From: Brachynemurus nebulosus
Taxonomy: Eukaryota > Arthropoda > Insecta > Neuroptera > Myrmeleontidae
Reading direction: 5' to 3'
DNA: 64,000 nt
NCBI GenBank assembly: GCA_035578155.1
Contig: JAPWDM010000007.1
Span: 38,724,413 to 38,788,412 of the forward strand
Below the pieces are notes generated by a model that saw only the letters and a list, made by a program, of their open reading frames with translations, searched no databases and was not told the origin of the DNA. Shown in pieces: positions 12,560 to 26,078 of this stretch. How positions within the stretch are numbered: the stretch's first letter is position 1; each line of letters begins with the position of its first letter. The position numbers were made by a program, and so were the translations under genes.

Positions 12560-15500
12560 TAAAAATACCACAAAAACTATAATTATGAAATTATACCCAA
12601 ATTTTAAACAGAAATTTTTAATGTTTGCAGGTCTATTTCAAAATAAGTCCAAACAACTAGGATATTTTCTTATGAAATTGTCAAAAATACTGGAGTTCCA
12701 CTTACCTGGAGAAAATTTCTGACTTGCTGTTACGGGAACTTTTCGAGTTCTATTCTACTATTCACAGCCACATTCGAGGTAAATATTTTTATACACATAG
12801 ATGAAATTAGTACAGGAAAACTGATGGGAAATTTGGTGTGTGATGGGAAATGTTTATTTTAAAAATTAAATTGACTTTTTTTTTGTTGACTGAAATTTTA
12901 TTTTTAAATTATTTTAATCTTGATTCCCAGTACAAGCTATGTAGAATAAAAATATGTTTTTATGAATTTCGTTGAAAATTCGTTGTATCTGATGAAAATA
13001 TTTGAACATCTGGACACCTGGAGGACACCTTTTGTCATCTTGTTTCTTAAACTAGTGGTATCTGAAAAAAAGAGAAACCTTTTAGAAAATGTTACTAGCC
13101 ATTGCACCAGGTGATTTTCTGGTTGAAAATGTTTAGAAAATCTATTTTTTTTATAAAAATATTGTTTTCATAAAAGTAATTATTATTTCTGATGGTTTAG
13201 GAACCTGGGGATTTTTGTTAGTGACAGAAAAATTATTTTTTTTTTGGAGAAAATTTTTCCAAAACCACCTGGGGCACAGCGCAAATTTTACACAAAAATT
13301 AAATAATTCTTACCAGTTTTTAATAGTTGTGAATTTCTTTCAGGTACTCTAGTTGTGTGAATGAAGTCACGTTGGCGAAGAACCTTCTGGATGAAAAGTG
13401 TCGACATGAAGGACGTAGACGCTCGAATTTCATCAGTTTTATTATCTGCACAAAATATTTAAGTTTTTGACGATATCAAAATTTCATTGCATGATATATT
13501 TGAACAAGTATAAGAATTTTTTTAATATAGAAAATGGATAAGCAATAATAATTGGTTAGAAAAATTAAAAAAAAAAAAATTACTGAAATTTTAAGAAAAT
13601 TTACGAAATTATCAAAGTTTATTAAAAAAAAAAGTCATTTCAGATAAAATTTTATAAAAATTTTGCATTTTCTTAAAAAATTTTTAATTTAAATAAAAAA
13701 TATTTAGAAATATTCAATATGGCAGACAGACCATTTCACCACTGTTATATATATGAGATTTTATATTTGTGAATTTTCTTTAGAAAAATATTGTAAATAG
13801 AAAATTTAAACGGAAAAAAATGAAAAGCAATACATAAATTTTAGTTTTACACATTTTTTTATTATGGGGACACAAATTTTTATTACTTTTTTTTTTATAA
13901 AATTTCACGGAAGGCCATATAAATGTACGCTTTCTTTAGTTAGTTGTCTACTACTGTATATGCGATGCAAGATGGCTGACTAAATTTTCATTACAAAAAC
14001 ACGAAAAATATTTTTTTTTACAAAAATTTTAAAAAACACAAAAAATCATATCAGAAATACTTAATTATGCAATTAATTAATTATTTTTAACAAAAATGTA
14101 TTATTTTATGATGTTTTCGTAAGGGAAAAGTATTATTTTACAAAATTTCATATCGCGTCCATCATGGCAGACGACTCTTATGTATATTGAAATATGAAAT
14201 TTTGTAAATTCAATTAAAAATAGAAAAATTATTTAAAACGATAAAATTTATTTACCAGTGGGTTTCGTTACTTTTATATTCCATTTTTTCCATATTTAAT
14301 TGTTAAAAACGTACAATTATTCTTTAATTTCGATAGATTATTTTTGTAAAAAATATTAACAGCGTTCGTCCATGATACCGATGGATGTGAAAAGGGACAC
14401 GCTTAGCATTATGGGTACTGAGATCATATTGAAAACTATATTTATTGTTTCAATTTTAATAATAAAATTACAAAATGAAAAAATATAATGTTTGTAATAA
14501 TTTTTAAAAATTATTTTAAATCATAAATAAACAAAAACTATCTAAACATATTTTTTCAAATTATAAAAATAAAAATTATTTTATATATGGTCATTACCGG
14601 AATGGATGAATGCGCCCTCTTGTCTAGTTTAAATTATAAGAATACATAATTCAAATTTATGTTTTTATTTAAATAGTAACAGCAATTTTAATAATTATAT
14701 GAAAATTACTAAACAGCATCGTTTTTAAATATTTTTATAATTTATAAATAATATTTACGTTAACAAATTTTCATATGTAAAAATCAAAATTTTTAAGATT
14801 TATAAAATAACACCCATTAATGAGCGTTGAGATGGATAATTTTATAAGTTCAATTGGAAAATCTATAAATAATTATACCATTCGTTCAAGAAATATTCTT
14901 TTTTCAAAATGAATTTGTTCAAGTGTAAAATGTTCTTTATTTTCCAAAAATATTTGCAAATGAAACGTAAAGAAGCCTCTTCTCGGCGTCATTACTAGCA
15001 TTACTAATGGTACCGGTCAGTACCAGGTACGCTCGTCACCAATGTATTATGGGAGTGTTGACAAAAACATGTTTATATTTCTTTAAAATTGTAAACAAAT
15101 TATTTTACTTAATATTTACGTATAGTTAAATATTAATTTATTTATTGTATATTTTTCATAAAATTAAATTCACCAAAATTAATCAAAGTATCTAAAAGCA
15201 AATTATTTTTATGATTTTATGAACAGAGGGCACTCAGTTCTTCCGACACTAAATACAACTACAATTTTTATTTATTTATTTATTTTAAATTAATTGAAAT
15301 TTAAAGAAATTAAAAGAAATTTTTAATTAAAAGAAATTTTTAAAATATTTTTTTGAATAATTCATTATATTAATATGTAAAATCAAAATACACATTTTGA
15401 ATTTTATTCTAATTTCCCACAATGCACAGCGGTTTGACTGACGATAGAGGCTGATGTTTTAATGTTAATGGTGGCTTTGGTGGTGTTAAATTAATTATGT

Positions 15501-15920
15501 GACATTTTAAGCTTATAAATTATAAAATACTTTTAAAGATTTTATCGATATTAAAATAATATTACTGAGGTAACCAATAATTACCAATGACTCAGGTAAT
15601 TTTTTCTTTCCTTTTAACGGTTGCTTTGACTTTTCTATTTTAAATGAATTAATAAAATATCGTTTTTCGATGATCGTAAATAGCGATTCACCATATTGGC
15701 GGTCGATATGTAAAATTTTGTAGATTTTATGCATGACTATATAATTTTTTTTATTTTTAATAATAATTATTCGAATGTATTGAGATATTAATAAATAACC
15801 TTAAAATATGTAAATCAAATTGTAAGTTGTATTGGTTTTATAATTTTTTTTTTTCCTATTTAATACAAATTTGATAGTAAAAAATATAATTTTTATTCTT
15901 TAATAAGTTAAAAAAATCCT
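12560..15920. other. Intergenic DNA, isolated splice-like signals only
   Basis: AT-rich with no clear gene. Near 12707 the minus strand has an excellent donor (CTCCAG|GTAAGTGG), and near 13344 the plus strand has a good acceptor (TTTCTTTCAG). Short open frames sit beside both, but I could not build a consistent transcript. Confidence 0.35.
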
Positions 15921-16493
15921 TTATTGTGATGAAGATGTTACACTCGCCATAATTCTTTTAACGTCTGGTCTCTGAAAATGAAATTTTACTCGTATATGCT
16001 GCATGTATGATATTGTATAGGTTTATAAAATAAAGAAATTTGTAAAAAACATTAGATTTCAATATTTGCTAAGAATACCTGATTAAAATTAAACACAATT
16101 AAATTTTATAATCACTGCGGGCAATGGTTCGGGCCGTTTATGATCAACTAAATTGTATACTTACTTGTACTGAGCATTATTTTTAATCTGTATTAAAGAC
16201 AAACTGGGAATTGCTTGAAACTTACTACGAATGTTTCGTTTGAATTTAACATTTAAATCTACGTATTGGAATCCTAGACGAAAAACGGGGTAACAGATTA
16301 AGTCGAGTATTATGTATAAATTTAAAAAAAAGCTTCTTATTTTTGTAATTTGTTTACCAATTTTCATCAAATTCTCAAAATCACGGCCTTGTCGGGGAAT
16401 AACCTGTGTTCGCTCACATAATTTAACATATTTAAGGGAGTATTTTCTTTTAACGGAGCTATATAAAACATGCAGTTCGCCTGCCAGTTCCAT
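15921..16493 (-). CDS. Possible two-exon gene, 125 residues, unidentified
   Basis: Exon 1 (16493-16165) starts ATGGAACTGGCAGG in an AAAATGG context and runs 109 codons without a stop. It ends at a near-consensus donor AA|GTAAGTAT. After a 195-nt intron, TTTTCAGAG|A at 15970/15969 continues the frame as PDVKRIMASVTSSSQ and stops at TAA 15923-15921, which overlaps an AATAAA polyadenylation signal. The predicted protein is basic and lacks a signal peptide; residues near 55-70 (FFLNLYIILDLICY) are hydrophobic and could be one membrane segment. ATATTTAG just before the ATG could be an acceptor, so a 5' exon is possible. I do not recognise the family. Agreement of donor, acceptor, frame and poly(A) signal is the support. 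Confidence 0.4.
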
Positions 16494-16547
16494 TTTCTAA
16501 ATATGTATTTAGAATTCAATTTATTAAATCACTCTTCTGAATTTCGT

Positions 16548-17484
16548 AGGGTGTCTACACAATCAATGAATAAGAAGTATGCCATCTAGTGACGTTGAGT
16601 GGAACTTTAATGTAACTGCTCATAGATATGAAAATGGAGTATTATAAGATGGAGATCTAACTCATATGAGAGGAATTGACAAAACTGGTCAGGAAAATGG
16701 TAAATATAAGGGCTTTCTTTTTTACCACTGGTGGCGTTAATAATCTCAAAATACTGATGTGAATATTGCGAATAGAGTAACATAAAACGGATAAAACAGA
16801 ATGTAACTACAGTACCTATTCTCAAATAGAAACACGCCGGAACTGGTGAAGTGAGTGTTTCCATTTGAGAATCACCAATGTCGGTTGATGATATTTAATA
16901 ATAAGGAAATACATAGAAATTACATATGTATGAAATAAAACTCTTACAGTTTAAATTACTTTATACGGCGAATATCCAATGGTACTAACTCCGATTTTAC
17001 CTAGTGACGTCAGCGAATTATATAATATACAATATAAATTACAAAATTAAAAACCCACTTTATAACTGAGTTGAAAATTGAAAAAAGATTCCAGAAGATT
17101 CTATTCAAAAGCTAACAAAGATAATATAGAAGCTCGCGTTTCCATTTGAGAGTGTTCCATTTGTGAATAAGTACTGTACCGCTTTCGTATCGTACGAACA
17201 CGAGTACCATCTTTGATTTGAACATTTTTATGAATACACTGAGTTTCGACTCCCTTGTCTTATCTTCATAGATATGAATATGTAGGTACTTTTGTACGTT
17301 AAAATTCGTGATTTTTTTCACTTTAGTGACAAAAAAAGTCATCACGAACGTTATTTTTTCATGAATTTCGATGTACAAAAATACCTAAATACATATACCT
17401 ATGGACAGTTACGTTAAAGTTCCATTCAACGTCACTAGATGGCATACTTCTTATTCCTTATTTTATTGATTGTGTAGACACCCT
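16548..17484. mobile_element. Fold-back element (GGGTGTCTACACAATC family), copy 1, interrupted
   Basis: Ends are AGGGTGTCTACACAATCA and its exact reverse complement. The interior is the family's palindrome (GCCATCTAGTGACGTTGA ... TCACTAGATGGC; GTGACAAAAAAAGTCATCAC). An intact copy is about 320 bp. This one is about 940 bp because some 640 bp of unrelated sequence sits between two copies of CATAGATATGAA at about 16624 and 17268, consistent with an insertion plus target duplication. Confidence 0.75.
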
Positions 17485-17699
17485 TACTTACATACTATAC
17501 AAACATAAGAATGGTGTTTAGCAGTTTTTTTTTTTTTTGGTGAATGTTCAATTTTAAACCCTTCGAAAAAACGACATTTCATATTACACGGCCTAATGTT
17601 CTACCAACTAATGACGGAAATGATTCCATGCTTCGGTCGAAAATAAGAGAATTGCTTTTAACGCTTTAAATTATTAAGACGAGTTAACTCGTCCTGCAA

Positions 17700-17975
17700 T
17701 AGGGCGCCTCAAAATGCTGTGATATGTATTTATTCACTGGTACAGGTGCCGCCATCTGGGACAGATTTTCCAAAATACGATATAATTCTAAATAGTGTTC
17801 AATTTTATGGACACAGTTTAGTATAATTTATATTTTGTAAATTCCTAGAGTTCACTTTTTTGATGTTAGGATCTTTTTTTTTTCTTTTTCTTTTTTTGTA
17901 ACCTTATCTATTGTAGTTATCCCTGGAAGTAAAAAATCGGGCATTTTGAGACAAAAAAATTTTTCCTGACTTACA
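17700..17975. repeat. Dispersed repeat, inverted partner at 25140-25320
   Basis: Blocks such as AGGTGCCGCCATCTGGGACAG and GTAACCTTATCTATTGTA reappear reverse-complemented at 25140-25320. In both places the repeat lies beside a copy of the GGGTGTCTACACAATC fold-back element, so a composite block may have been duplicated. Confidence 0.55.
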
Positions 17976-18125
17976 TGGTAGATTTTTTTCTGAATTACAT
18001 GGTAGACGAAGTGGTTGGAAAACGGCATTTCATATTACACGACCAAATGTTATTCCAAATGATGGCGGAAATGATTTCAGGATTCAATATTTAAAATTAA
18101 AGAACGGTTTTTAAATATTTCTCTA

Positions 18126-19379
18126 AGGCTGTCTACACAATCAGTGAAATAAGGAATAAGAAGTATGTCATCTAGTGATGTTGAATGGGACTTTAATGAA
18201 ATAAGAAATAAGGAGTATGCCATCTAGTGACGTTGAATGAAACTTTAACTTAACTGCTCATAGGTAAATGTATTTAGGTATTTTTGTACATCAGAATTCA
18301 TGAAAAAGTAACATTCGTGATGACTTTTTTGTCACTAAAGTCCGCCGCACACGATGCATGTTTTCGTGATAAATCACTTGATTGGAGTTCTGATGGCAGT
18401 TCTGCTTGCTACGCTGTTAGATGTGACGTCACTGATGGCTCTGCTGCATGCGAGCTTGCTTGATTTTGGTGATAGAACCCGTGCTATTTTTTATTATTTT
18501 TCATGCTAGGTTACTTACTAGTTTAAATGTTGAGCAAACTATCAAACAGAATTTTGTCACGTGGGCTTAAAATAAATAGTATTAATTTATTATATGTACA
18601 TGGTATACATCGTATACATGGTGTACATGTTAATTGTCAACTTTTGGGCAATTATTTTATATAAATTTAATGGGGCAATTACATACGAACGATGCAAACT
18701 GTCAAACTAATAATACTGTGTAGATATCTGTAGTGAACTAAATAAATTTAGTTTTCCGCATAAACTTTTATCGTCATTTTTATTTGTTTTAATATTAAAT
18801 CAATCAAAAAAATAAAAAATTTGACAACTTTAATTTTTCGTTGGCACGTAATTTGGGAATTATTAGCCTATCTGTCATTAAAAATGTTGCAACAGCAATT
18901 CTTTTCTCTTTTCTTTCCTTTTATTTCTTAATATATCTGTCATTCAAAATGTAAGAACAGCAATTTGTCTACGAAAAATAACCTAAATAATAATTTCTAT
19001 GTCAATGACAATTAATAAATTTAAACTAGCAGCGAGCCCTGCTACACTACAAGCAACATAACGAGCTTCGTGTGAGCCAAACTATCAGTGCTCCCTGCTT
19101 ATCTCCAAGCAACATACCATGCGCAGTACCCTTCAAGATAATCCTGCAAGTAAACTAGCACGAAAACAATCATCGTGTGCGGTAGGCTTTAGTGAAAAAA
19201 AATCACGAATTTTGACGTAAAAAAAACCTACATATTTATATCTATGACCAGTTACGTTAAAGTTCCATTCAACATCACTAGATGGCATACTCCTTATTCC
19301 TTATTTCAATAAAGTTCCATTCAACGTCACTAGATGGCATACTTCTTATTCTTTATTTCATTGATTATGTAGACACCCT
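18126..19379. mobile_element. Fold-back element (GGGTGTCTACACAATC family), copy 2, nested
   Basis: The outer ends AGGCTGTCTACACAATCA and TAGACACCCT bound the family's characteristic arms. One arm block with GCCATCTAGTGACGTT is duplicated on each side. At the palindrome centre the element is split by a separate TIR element (18341-19186). Confidence 0.75.
18341..19186. mobile_element. Nested TIR element with CCGCACACGAT-type ends
   Basis: The left end CCGCCGCACACGATGCATG is mirrored by ATCGTGTGCGGTAGG at the right, followed inward by a second inverted block (TTTTCGTG / CACGAAAAC). It lies exactly at the GTCACTAAAG centre of the surrounding fold-back element. Subterminal TGCTTG/CAAGCA motifs recur. 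No transposase frame was found. The superfamily is undetermined because the palindromic target hides the duplication length. Confidence 0.65.
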
Positions 19380-22300
19380 AACTGAATTACATGCTAGGCG
19401 AAGTGGTCGGAAAAACGACATTTCATATTACGTGATCAAATGTTATTCTAACTAATCCGGGGGATTTTATCGGGCCGTGATAAAAGAAAAGTTGAGAAAC
19501 ACTGTTCTACAACACATTCAGATTTCATCAAAATCGATAGACCCGGCCTCGGGACCGTTACTTGTCAATTAAATTTTTTTATTACATATTTCTAATCTAC
19601 TGAATGCGGGACTTCCGGGACTATTTTAACAAAAATTTCAATGTGGGGCAGCAGCTGCTTTTCCGGGACGGTTGACCGCCTTATTTATCCGCCATATTTG
19701 TCAACTCCTGTCACTTTTTTGGCTTCATTTTCCCATACATACAGCTGTACTCTCTCTATCTATTCAATACTCAGAGCTCCCTTATTCTGTGTGATCTTTC
19801 AATAAGGAAATAAAAGAAAAAAACAGTAAAACTTATATAAGGATTATTTTATTTTTCACTCTACAGTCAAACATGTCTCACACCGCAATCAATCAAATGA
19901 AAGAATTTAATAAACATTTTTTTTTATACAATCCTTAAAGCATATTTGAAGCTTTCGATGTACCAAGCTTCAATTTTAATAATTAAAATTCACAATTAAT
20001 ACAGACATTTAACAATTTTTTTTTTTATTTATATAAAGCATTTGAAAAATAAAACAAAATATAACATATTTTTAAACATGTACATCTTCACATATTTTTT
20101 TTTTTAATGTAATTTTTCATATAATTTTCACTCATTTTCAAACAAAGAAAATAATGGAGCAATACATACAAATTTGTTATTCCATTTTTAAAATATACTC
20201 TAGAAATTTTTTTCCACAGATCAGTCAAAAAATTACAAACGTAGGAACTAATATCCTAATTAAAAAAATAACACAAACCGCTAGTTAAATGGACACATTC
20301 GTTTTAATATTTACAATAATACAATAGAACCACATCGGGCTGTGTGTCGGGCAAATTAAAAATTTATGTGCGATTCCCCTTTTGAGATCATTCCATTATT
20401 TAAATATACAGTGTGCACCATCACGAAATTGTGAGTCAATAAATTGTTACCACGCGCTAACCAAAAAGTTCTAGATCACTCGTGACGAAACAAAAGAGGT
20501 TCGGTGGTTCTCATAACGGTATTCTAACAGACAAAGGTTGCCATCTGTGTTTGGAAGACTAGACTAATACACTCAGAATGAAGTTACTGAAGCTGAGCTG
20601 AACTATCCAAGAATTATAACAGGTTAAGAGGATTTTCCTTAAAAAAACGTAATTAACCTGAGGCACACTGTATATCGAGGGTAATTACTAACCCGAATTA
20701 ATATTTAGATGCCATGTATACAAAAAAATTTCTGTCCCACAAATGACTTGAGTGCACTTGATTTTGTACAACAGTATACATATTTACATAAAATCTTTTT
20801 TAAACTCCTGTATTCGGATTAGTGAATTATTGCAATAAAAATGGCGGTCAAACATATCTATGTATAAATAATTTCAATATTTTCAAAATTTAATACTAAA
20901 TATACATTTTTTTAAACTATTTCAGTATTTGACGCCACTCGAAATATACAAATTTCAATTTACAAAATGACTATGAAAAAATTCTTTTCCATAAAATTTT
21001 CCTGACATATACAAATAAGACTGGGACGGACAATTATTTATAAAAGCTATTGTGTTATTTTTCTACATATAATATAACTATATAGTTTAATTTTCCAAAA
21101 ATTTTTGAAAAAAAAAAAAAAATTGCCCAAAAAATAAAAACAGTTTACGTTTAGTATTATAAAAGATAAATAAATAAATGAATATTACGCATCGGACTAG
21201 ATGGCAGCACTACTTTATAAAATATTTGTGGGAATTCCCAGAATTGATTGATACAAATATAAATATTGAAAGTTTGTTTAAGGTATGGTTAGCACGTTAG
21301 AGATTAATAAACTATTAAATCCAAATCCTTTACTTTTTTGAATTTTTCTTTTTCAAATTTCGATACGTTTTGATGTTCAGTGTGTTTTGGGGATTCCCCT
21401 TCGCCATTAATTTCATTTTAAAGAGTAATTTTTAAAAATTTCTAACTCATAAAATATACTTTAGAAATTTTGACGTTTAAAATGTTTCAGTGTGTCAAAC
21501 ACCTTAATACAAAAAGCAATTTACATGTATAATTTGTGTTTCTTTAGTACATTTAATTTAACCATGATTCATCATTTATTTAGAATTTCCGTTTTTTTGG
21601 CTTTATCTCATTTCACTATTGCACTTGTGTAAAGTTTAAATTTGCAGTTTGTTTTTAGAAAAGAATAGAAGACTGATTTGTTGCGAATAAAAGAATTATT
21701 TAATTCTTTAAAGATCACTCATGCTTAATTGTATTTGAAATTGGATATAATATCGAAATCTAGGAATTCACACATTTATTTACTTATCTTTTATACTACT
21801 TACAACAATTATTATAAAGTTTGTTTTTTCGTTAAAACACTTTTTAAGGCGTAACACAGCACTCTGAACTTCATTGTTGCGTGCAAGTACCAAATAATGC
21901 ATTTCTCCCACTTTCATATTTCGTAAGACGGGATTGGACTAACAAAACGAACTATACTAATATATTAAACGTGCATATAATGTATATAGATGCCCTTTCC
22001 CTTGTACACCCGAAAAAAAAATCAACAACCATAATTCGTTTTTCTGTATCACATTATTTTATCTAAAAAAAATTTTTTTTGAAAATTTCAAAGTGCTGTT
22101 ACACCTTAAATAAATTGCAAAAAAATCAGATTTACTTTTTTTTTTTTTGAAAAATTTATATACATCTTTTCTAGCGAATCATAACCAAATATCAAAAATG
22201 GTCGTTTCGATTGAACATATTAGAAATATCCGGAATAAAAAATTACTAGAATTCGGATAAAAACTACCCAAAAAATTTATCATGCGCGGATTTTTTTCGA

Positions 22301-24090
22301 ATTACTCGAAAGGTAGTATATTACAATTATTCCTAAATTTTTAACGTGACTTCTTCAATACACACAAGAAACTTTCGGAATTCGCAATTTACAAATGACA
22401 ATTATTCGTTGAGAATTTCAAGTAGAAAAACGCGAATCACTCCTATATATTACAATGAATTATTCTAGAATTTCGAGTTCATCTCTGATCAAACGACAAA
22501 ATAAACGTAGAAATCTTTTATTTACAAGTACTGCAGACTGAGGGACCACTACCCGTAAGGTAAATTAGAAGACTATTTTCAGTTCCATATTATGTACAAA
22601 AATTTCAATTTTTTTCTGGGGGGGGGGATATACTCAATTATGGGTACAGTCTAGTCTAGAATTTTCGTTAAAAAAATTTTAAATGTTGAAACTACATTTT
22701 TGATATGGCTTAGACCAAATTTTCTTTCGCACAAAATGTATTTTATGATGATAAATCATTGCAAATTTCCTTTTTCCCACACAAATTCACGTTTCAACCG
22801 TTTAGTCTAGAAAATATATATTGAAAACTGAAAAGAAAATTGAATTTTCCAAACGAGGCCACACGGCTCATATTAAAGGCCTTAAATATTTTCGAAATGT
22901 TAAAATCGATTTTTTAGTAATTCTAGACGAGACGGTACCTTTTAAAACAATTTTCACAAAATATTTTTGAGAAACCTTACGCGCAAAACTAACTTATTTA
23001 ACATCTGACAGTTTCTGACGCCTAAAAATTTTGTCCTTTTTGCTTCAATAGATTCGTGGAAGATCATTTTTGCAATCAGAAACTAACAGATCCGTAATAT
23101 ATTCATAAAATTTAACCAAAAAAAAAAAAAAAAAAAAAAATCAAAAAGACACGTCCCAAATATGGTTAATACAACCTCTTAAAAACTGCCGTCTTATTTG
23201 TATGAAAAATTTACAAGACCTACGTCTTCTAGACCTCTAGTGATTATATTGTATTATTTTTAAGTCTGTTTAAGTCTGTTTTTACAGTTTGAACACTCGC
23301 ATTGTTTAATCCACCGGCATATATTAGCATGTGACGCTCGAATTTAAAAAAAAAAAAAAAAAAACAAAAAAAATAAATAAATTGGCAGACACGACCAATT
23401 TCAAAAACGCTACATCATTCACACGAATGCAAAAACATTATTTGATTGTCTATATGCTAGTTATGAAATTTATCAAAATTTCAGTGACATGAGTCGTCAT
23501 TCTCGCAATGGTGGTACAAAATATTTGTCCAAAAAACAACCGAAACTCAAATAATGGAATGGGATCAAAAAGCAATCAAACGTTCCGAATAATCTAGAAG
23601 ATCGGTCATAATTAAACAATCTCAGTCATTTTTTGAACATTCACTATCTAAAACAAGACTAAAAAAAATTCTAAAACTAACAAACATAAATTATAAAATG
23701 ATTTTTAAAACCTACGTAAAAATTCTCCCAAAATTTTTTTTTCAGTGTAGATCACTACTGATCTACCGGGTGATTCATTTGAGAGTTGCAATCCGTTCTA
23801 TTCCTAAAATATTCATCTAATTAATTTTTAATTCAAAATTTTTTGTGTGCAATTTCTCAAAAGTGATTTTTTTGTCAATACGTCATATCTCCCTTAAATA
23901 CTTCATCAAAATTAAAATAACATTTTGAAAATTACGTTAAAAAAATAAAATAAACAGTTTAAAATTTTCGTTAAAATTTTTTATTTTGCATAAAAGATTT
24001 AATAGGCGCAATTGGTTGATAATCTGTTTAACTGTTATATTTTTGTTTAGTTATTTTGCGAAATTTTCGCACGGGTCAAATAGTAATAAT
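19380..24090. other. Long AT-rich stretch, no gene found
   Basis: A truncated hAT-like end (GTTGAGAAACACTG at about 19491) lies at the start. The remainder has poly(A)/poly(T) runs (for example 23117-23143) and no multi-exon coding pattern on either strand. It lies downstream of TBPH, so a long 3' untranslated region or non-coding RNA is possible, but nothing in the sequence shows this. Confidence 0.4.
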
Positions 24091-24254
24091 TATAAATAAT
24101 AAACAAATATTTTACTTCGAAAAAATACCACTTTTATTTTGAAACAATATTGTCACAGTTTCAAAATAAAAGTGGTATTTTTGCGAAGTAAAATATTTGT
24201 TTATTATTTACAAATATGGAATACCATAAAGTAACGCTCAAATCCATTAATATT
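24091..24254. repeat. Head-to-head repeat, AAAAGTGGTATTTT family
   Basis: TAATAAACAAATATTTTACTT ... ACCACTTTTATTTTGAAAC is followed immediately by its own reverse complement, meeting at AATATTGTCACAG. A tail GGAATACCATAAAGTAACGC follows. The same unit recurs at 28265-28445, 47883-48120, 50097-50600 and 57204-57270. Confidence 0.75.
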
Positions 24255-25139
24255 AGTAATAATTAATTCTAAAAGTTATAATAAAATTCAAACTAAAATC
24301 AAATCTATAACATGACAATACAAATAAAATTATGAATAATTGCCAATACACGATCAATATTACTGTCAATATTTTAAAATACTGGACAGGGCTATAAAAA
24401 GAAAATAACAGAATTTGACAAAAGTGAATGTTTCAAAAAAAAAAAGCGAGTACAAAAAGTTTTTTTTTAAGGTTCCGTAGACATTTCAGAACCGTTATGT
24501 TTTCATGCAGTATGTAACGTCTAGCCAATGACTGAAAAAAAACAGTGGCGCACGCATTTTTTTTTTTCACACATAAATCAATAATAATCAAAATGGCAAC
24601 TCTCAAATTCCTATTGCACACGCAGAACACATCACGAAATTTTACAATAAAAAAATTTCAAACGTCAAATATATACGAATCCACCGTTTGTCAATAACAG
24701 TGGATCCTGATTAGTATGAATTATACACTCTAATTGACTTGATTAAAGCTATTTCTAAATTTGAGTTTAAAAAAGTCCATACAACATAATACACACGAAA
24801 AAAAACAACAACAAAAATCAGCCAGGCACTTCAGGATTACGATAGCTGAAAGATTCTTTTTTCTAATCAAACTCAAAATAGTGGTGCCGACATGATGAAG
24901 CAACTTAAACTACGAATGTTTCATAACGAACTTGCATTTGTGACTAGTTACACTATATGCCGGCGGAAATTCAAAATATGAAACACTCATTTTAAAAATT
25001 GCAAATTAAAAAAAAAATAATAAAATAAAATAACCGGAAACATATTGGTGTCGAAAATTGAAATAATTTTTCTGGTTTTTTTTTTTTTTTATATACTTAA
25101 ATTGCTACCAAATTACTCTATTAACATTTTTATTTTAAC

Positions 25140-25320
25140 CATAAAAGATCTTTTTTTTGTCTCAAAATGTCGGACCTTTTACTGCCAGTGACAAATACAA
25201 TAGATAAGGTTACAAAAAAAGAAAGAAAATCAGAGATATTAACGTAAAAAATGACACCCCAGGAATTTGCAAAGATGATATTTTGAAAAATCTGTCACAG
25301 ATGGCGGTACTTGTACCAAT
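25140..25320. repeat. Dispersed repeat, inverted partner of 17700-17975
   Basis: It shares the ATAGATAAGGTTAC and CACAGATGGCGGTAC blocks in reverse complement with 17700-17975. A related ATCACAGATGGCAGCAC block also occurs near 61399. Confidence 0.55.
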
Positions 25321-25332
25321 TAATATATACTT

Positions 25333-25626
25333 AGGGTGTCTACACAATCAATGACATAAGGAATAAGAAGTATGCCATCTAGTGACGTTGAGTGGAACTT
25401 TAACGTAACTGCTCATAGATATAAATATGTAGGTACTTTTGTACGTCAAAATTCGTGATTTTTTCCACTTTAGTGACAAAAAAAAGTCATCACGAACGTT
25501 ATTTTTTCATGAATTTTGATGTACAAAAATACCTGAATACATATATCTATGGGCAGTTACGTTAAAGTTCCATTCAACATCACTAGATGGCATACTTCTT
25601 ATTCCTTATTTCATTGATTGTGTATG
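25333..25626. mobile_element. Fold-back element (GGGTGTCTACACAATC family), copy 3
   Basis: The left end AGGGTGTCTACACAATCA is intact. The right arm stops at TTGATTGTGTATGACC, so its last few bases diverge from the expected TAGACACCCT. The body is the uninterrupted palindrome of about 300 bp. Confidence 0.8.
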
Positions 25627-25722
25627 ACCAATTACATATCAAAGCATTTTGAGCTGCCATCATCAGAATTATCAAAATCAGCAAATGCTCCAATAGAAAC
25701 TAAATTTCGTAAAATTTTTTAT

Positions 25723-25772
25723 TTTTTTGTGATTGTATTGAAATGTACGCATTTCAATACAATCACAAAAAA
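25723..25772. repeat. Perfect 23-bp-arm hairpin
   Basis: TTTTTTGTGATTGTATTGAA (continuing ATG) is mirrored exactly after a 4-base loop. The perfect arms and very short loop favour a fold-back DNA repeat over a microRNA precursor. Confidence 0.6.
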
Positions 25773-26078
25773 TCAATGTGTTTATCAATGTGCGGGCTGT
25801 ACAGTGTTAATTTTATCCATAATTAGGTCACTATTGCAAAACATCGGCAATCTGACATACATTTATGTTGTTTGCATATATTTAGGAGCAATTTGAGAAT
25901 ACAAAAACCGAAAAAATTACCCAATTTCCGACATCTATTTGTTTCCGGTCGAAAAATAACGTCGCCAGTGACGTCGCATTGTGTATAGATTTTTCTTAGC
26001 TAATATATATTTGAATGGCAACAGAGTGGCCCTAACAAATCGGAGAGCATGAGCCGAATATTGCATTTGAGTATTGTA

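Noticed and set aside
25723..25772. microRNA precursor
   Set aside because: Arms are perfectly complementary with a 4-base loop, unlike animal pre-miRNAs, so it is listed as a fold-back repeat.
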